Assembly: GCA_031253365.1 (NCBI GenBank)
Contig: JAIRWE010000044.1
Span: 1 to 7,466, forward strand
DNA length: 7,466 nucleotides
Reading direction: 5' to 3'
Source: Oscillospiraceae bacterium
GTDB taxonomy: Bacteria; Bacillota; Clostridia; Oscillospirales; Ruminococcaceae
Positions 6,706 through 7,466 of the stretch are shown piece by piece. Each line of letters opens with the position of its first letter. Positions within the stretch are counted from its first letter, which is position 1. The translations under genes were made by a program, and so were the position numbers. The notes under the pieces are model-generated. The model saw nothing but the letters and a program-made list of their open reading frames with translations, was not told where the DNA came from and did no database searches.

Positions 6706-7437
6706 TCATAATTTCGGGTTCTTGAAAATTTCCGTAATTTTGGCGTACTCCTCGGGCGTAAGCGGCTTCTTGGACTTATAACCGCTGATAAACCCGATTA
6801 ACTCGTTCTCCGACGAAGCGACGTAGCTGTTCGCGCACAGATTCAGCCGCAAACTTACGGAACCCGAAAAGTACAGTATATTATCCACCCAAACGTCAAA
6901 CCCGTTTGAACGCAGAATACTCTTTAAGATTTCCCGTTGGCGTTTTATCTGCCTGAAAGGGTTGTCCATCTTGATTTCGGTCACTTTGCCCTTTCGGTAA
7001 TACTTGCGCTGAATCCACGTGTCTGCGCCGCTGCTACCCGATATGACGCCGGAATGGTTCTTGACCTCAACTATAAGAAGCCCCGAGGGACCGACAAGCA
7101 GCATATCTATTTCCGAACGGTTTTTCTTGTAACGGACGGGCAGATTGGTGAAAATCGCGTATTCGCCGCTCAGTTTTTTCGCGATTTTGACAAGGCGCTT
7201 CTCGCCCCTGTATCCGGAAACAAGGACATTGTATCTTTGCCCCGCGATTAAATAGGCGGCGAAGGAAAACAGCATCACCGATATAAAAATTATTCCGAGC
7301 CATACATCCCTTTCCTCCAATCGGAGGACATAGACCGTGAACAGCACCGCCGGCAAAACGCCCGAAATTACTTGGGCGACAAACAAAAACGGCAGTTTCT
7401 TGACGTTGGCGCTCTTATTCTTGTAAAGATTTACCAT
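6706..7437 (-). CDS. Membrane-anchored NERD (nuclease-related) domain protein
   Basis: A 243-residue protein. A basic N-terminus is followed by two membrane helices (about 16-38 and 45-66) joined by a short charged loop, which puts both ends in the cytoplasm. Residues about 74-190 are a NERD domain, a fold related to PD-(D/E)XK nucleases. It shows 'GYRGEKRLVKIAKKL' (75-89, with Glu79), 'EIDMLLVGPSGLLIVEVKN' (109-127) and 'NPFRQ' (159-163). The presumed metal-binding set Glu79, Asp111, Glu124-x-Lys126 is intact, so an active nuclease is possible but unproven. The remaining 50 residues are unassigned. It has no helicase, kinase or zinc-ribbon fusion, partners seen in other NERD proteins. The start ATG at 7437 has GAGGGG nine bases upstream. 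It is the first gene of the cluster in the window; whether it is first in the operon cannot be seen. The family call is strong; the biological role is unknown. Confidence 0.9.
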   Translation of the reverse strand: MVNLYKNKSANVKKLPFLFVAQVISGVLPAVLFTVYVLRLEERDVWLGIIFISVMLFSFAAYLIAGQRYNVLVSGYRGEKRLVKIAKKLSGEYAIFTNLPVRYKKNRSEIDMLLVGPSGLLIVEVKNHSGVISGSSGADTWIQRKYYRKGKVTEIKMDNPFRQIKRQREILKSILRSNGFDVWVDNILYFSGSVSLRLNLCANSYVASSENELIGFISGYKSKKPLTPEEYAKITEIFKNPKL

Positions 7438-7446
7438 GCTTCAATA

Positions 7447-7452
7447 CCCCTC
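7447..7452 (-). promoter_or_regulatory. Ribosome binding site of the NERD gene
   Basis: GAGGGG lies nine bases before the ATG at 7437. Only 14 further bases are available upstream, too few to judge a promoter. Confidence 0.7.
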
Positions 7453-7466
7453 AACCGCTTAATTAT

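Larger units (their letters stand above)
1..7437 (-). other. Probable operon: NERD, beta-propeller, sensor kinase, iorA
   Basis: Four genes share the strand with gaps of 19, 33 and 14 bases. Each gap holds a ribosome binding site, and none has a hairpin followed by a T-run or a recognisable promoter. Both ends are open: the promoter probably lies right of the window, and iorA (and probably iorB) continue to the left. An internal promoter inside the kinase gene cannot be excluded by eye. Confidence 0.75.

Noticed and set aside
7438..7466. A promoter before the NERD gene
   Set aside because: Only 29 bases are visible. The AT-rich end is suggestive, but no -10/-35 pair can be assessed.

Overview
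The window holds four tightly packed genes, all on the minus strand. In transcription order, right to left, they are: a membrane-anchored NERD-domain protein (6706-7437); a single-pass membrane protein with an extracytoplasmic beta-propeller (4389-6686); a hybrid sensor histidine kinase with a lipoprotein-type leader and two periplasmic-binding-protein-like sensor domains (1500-4355); and the first 495 codons of iorA, the large subunit of indolepyruvate:ferredoxin oxidoreductase (1-1485), which runs off the left edge. Gaps between genes are 19, 33 and 14 bases. Each holds a ribosome binding site and none has room for a terminator, so the four probably form one operon. There is no RNA gene, insertion sequence, CRISPR array or gene-free stretch over 300 bases. 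The only sequence outside genes is these gaps and 29 bases at the right end.

The organism is most likely an anaerobic bacterium, and I lean towards Bacillota/Clostridia. IorA is a ferredoxin-linked enzyme typical of anaerobic bacteria and archaea. The kinase begins with a Gram-positive-looking lipoprotein leader (lipobox V-S-S-C followed by a Gly-rich stretch). Proteins of the Beta_propel family with one membrane helix are common in Clostridia. Ribosome binding sites are clear (GGAGG, GGAGA, GAGGGG, AAGGGG). The base composition is moderately GC-rich by eye. I cannot fix the genus.

How the genes might work together is inference. Three products sit at the cell envelope: the NERD domain on the inner face, the propeller on the outer face, and the kinase sensing outside through two solute-binding modules and signalling inside through a phosphorelay. 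The kinase is only 14 bases upstream of iorA, an amino-acid (aryl-pyruvate) catabolic enzyme. Its sensor modules belong to a fold that often binds amino acids, so a link between amino-acid sensing and 2-oxoacid oxidation is a testable idea. No DNA-binding response regulator or HPt protein is encoded here, so the output of the relay lies elsewhere. iorB would be expected just beyond the left edge.
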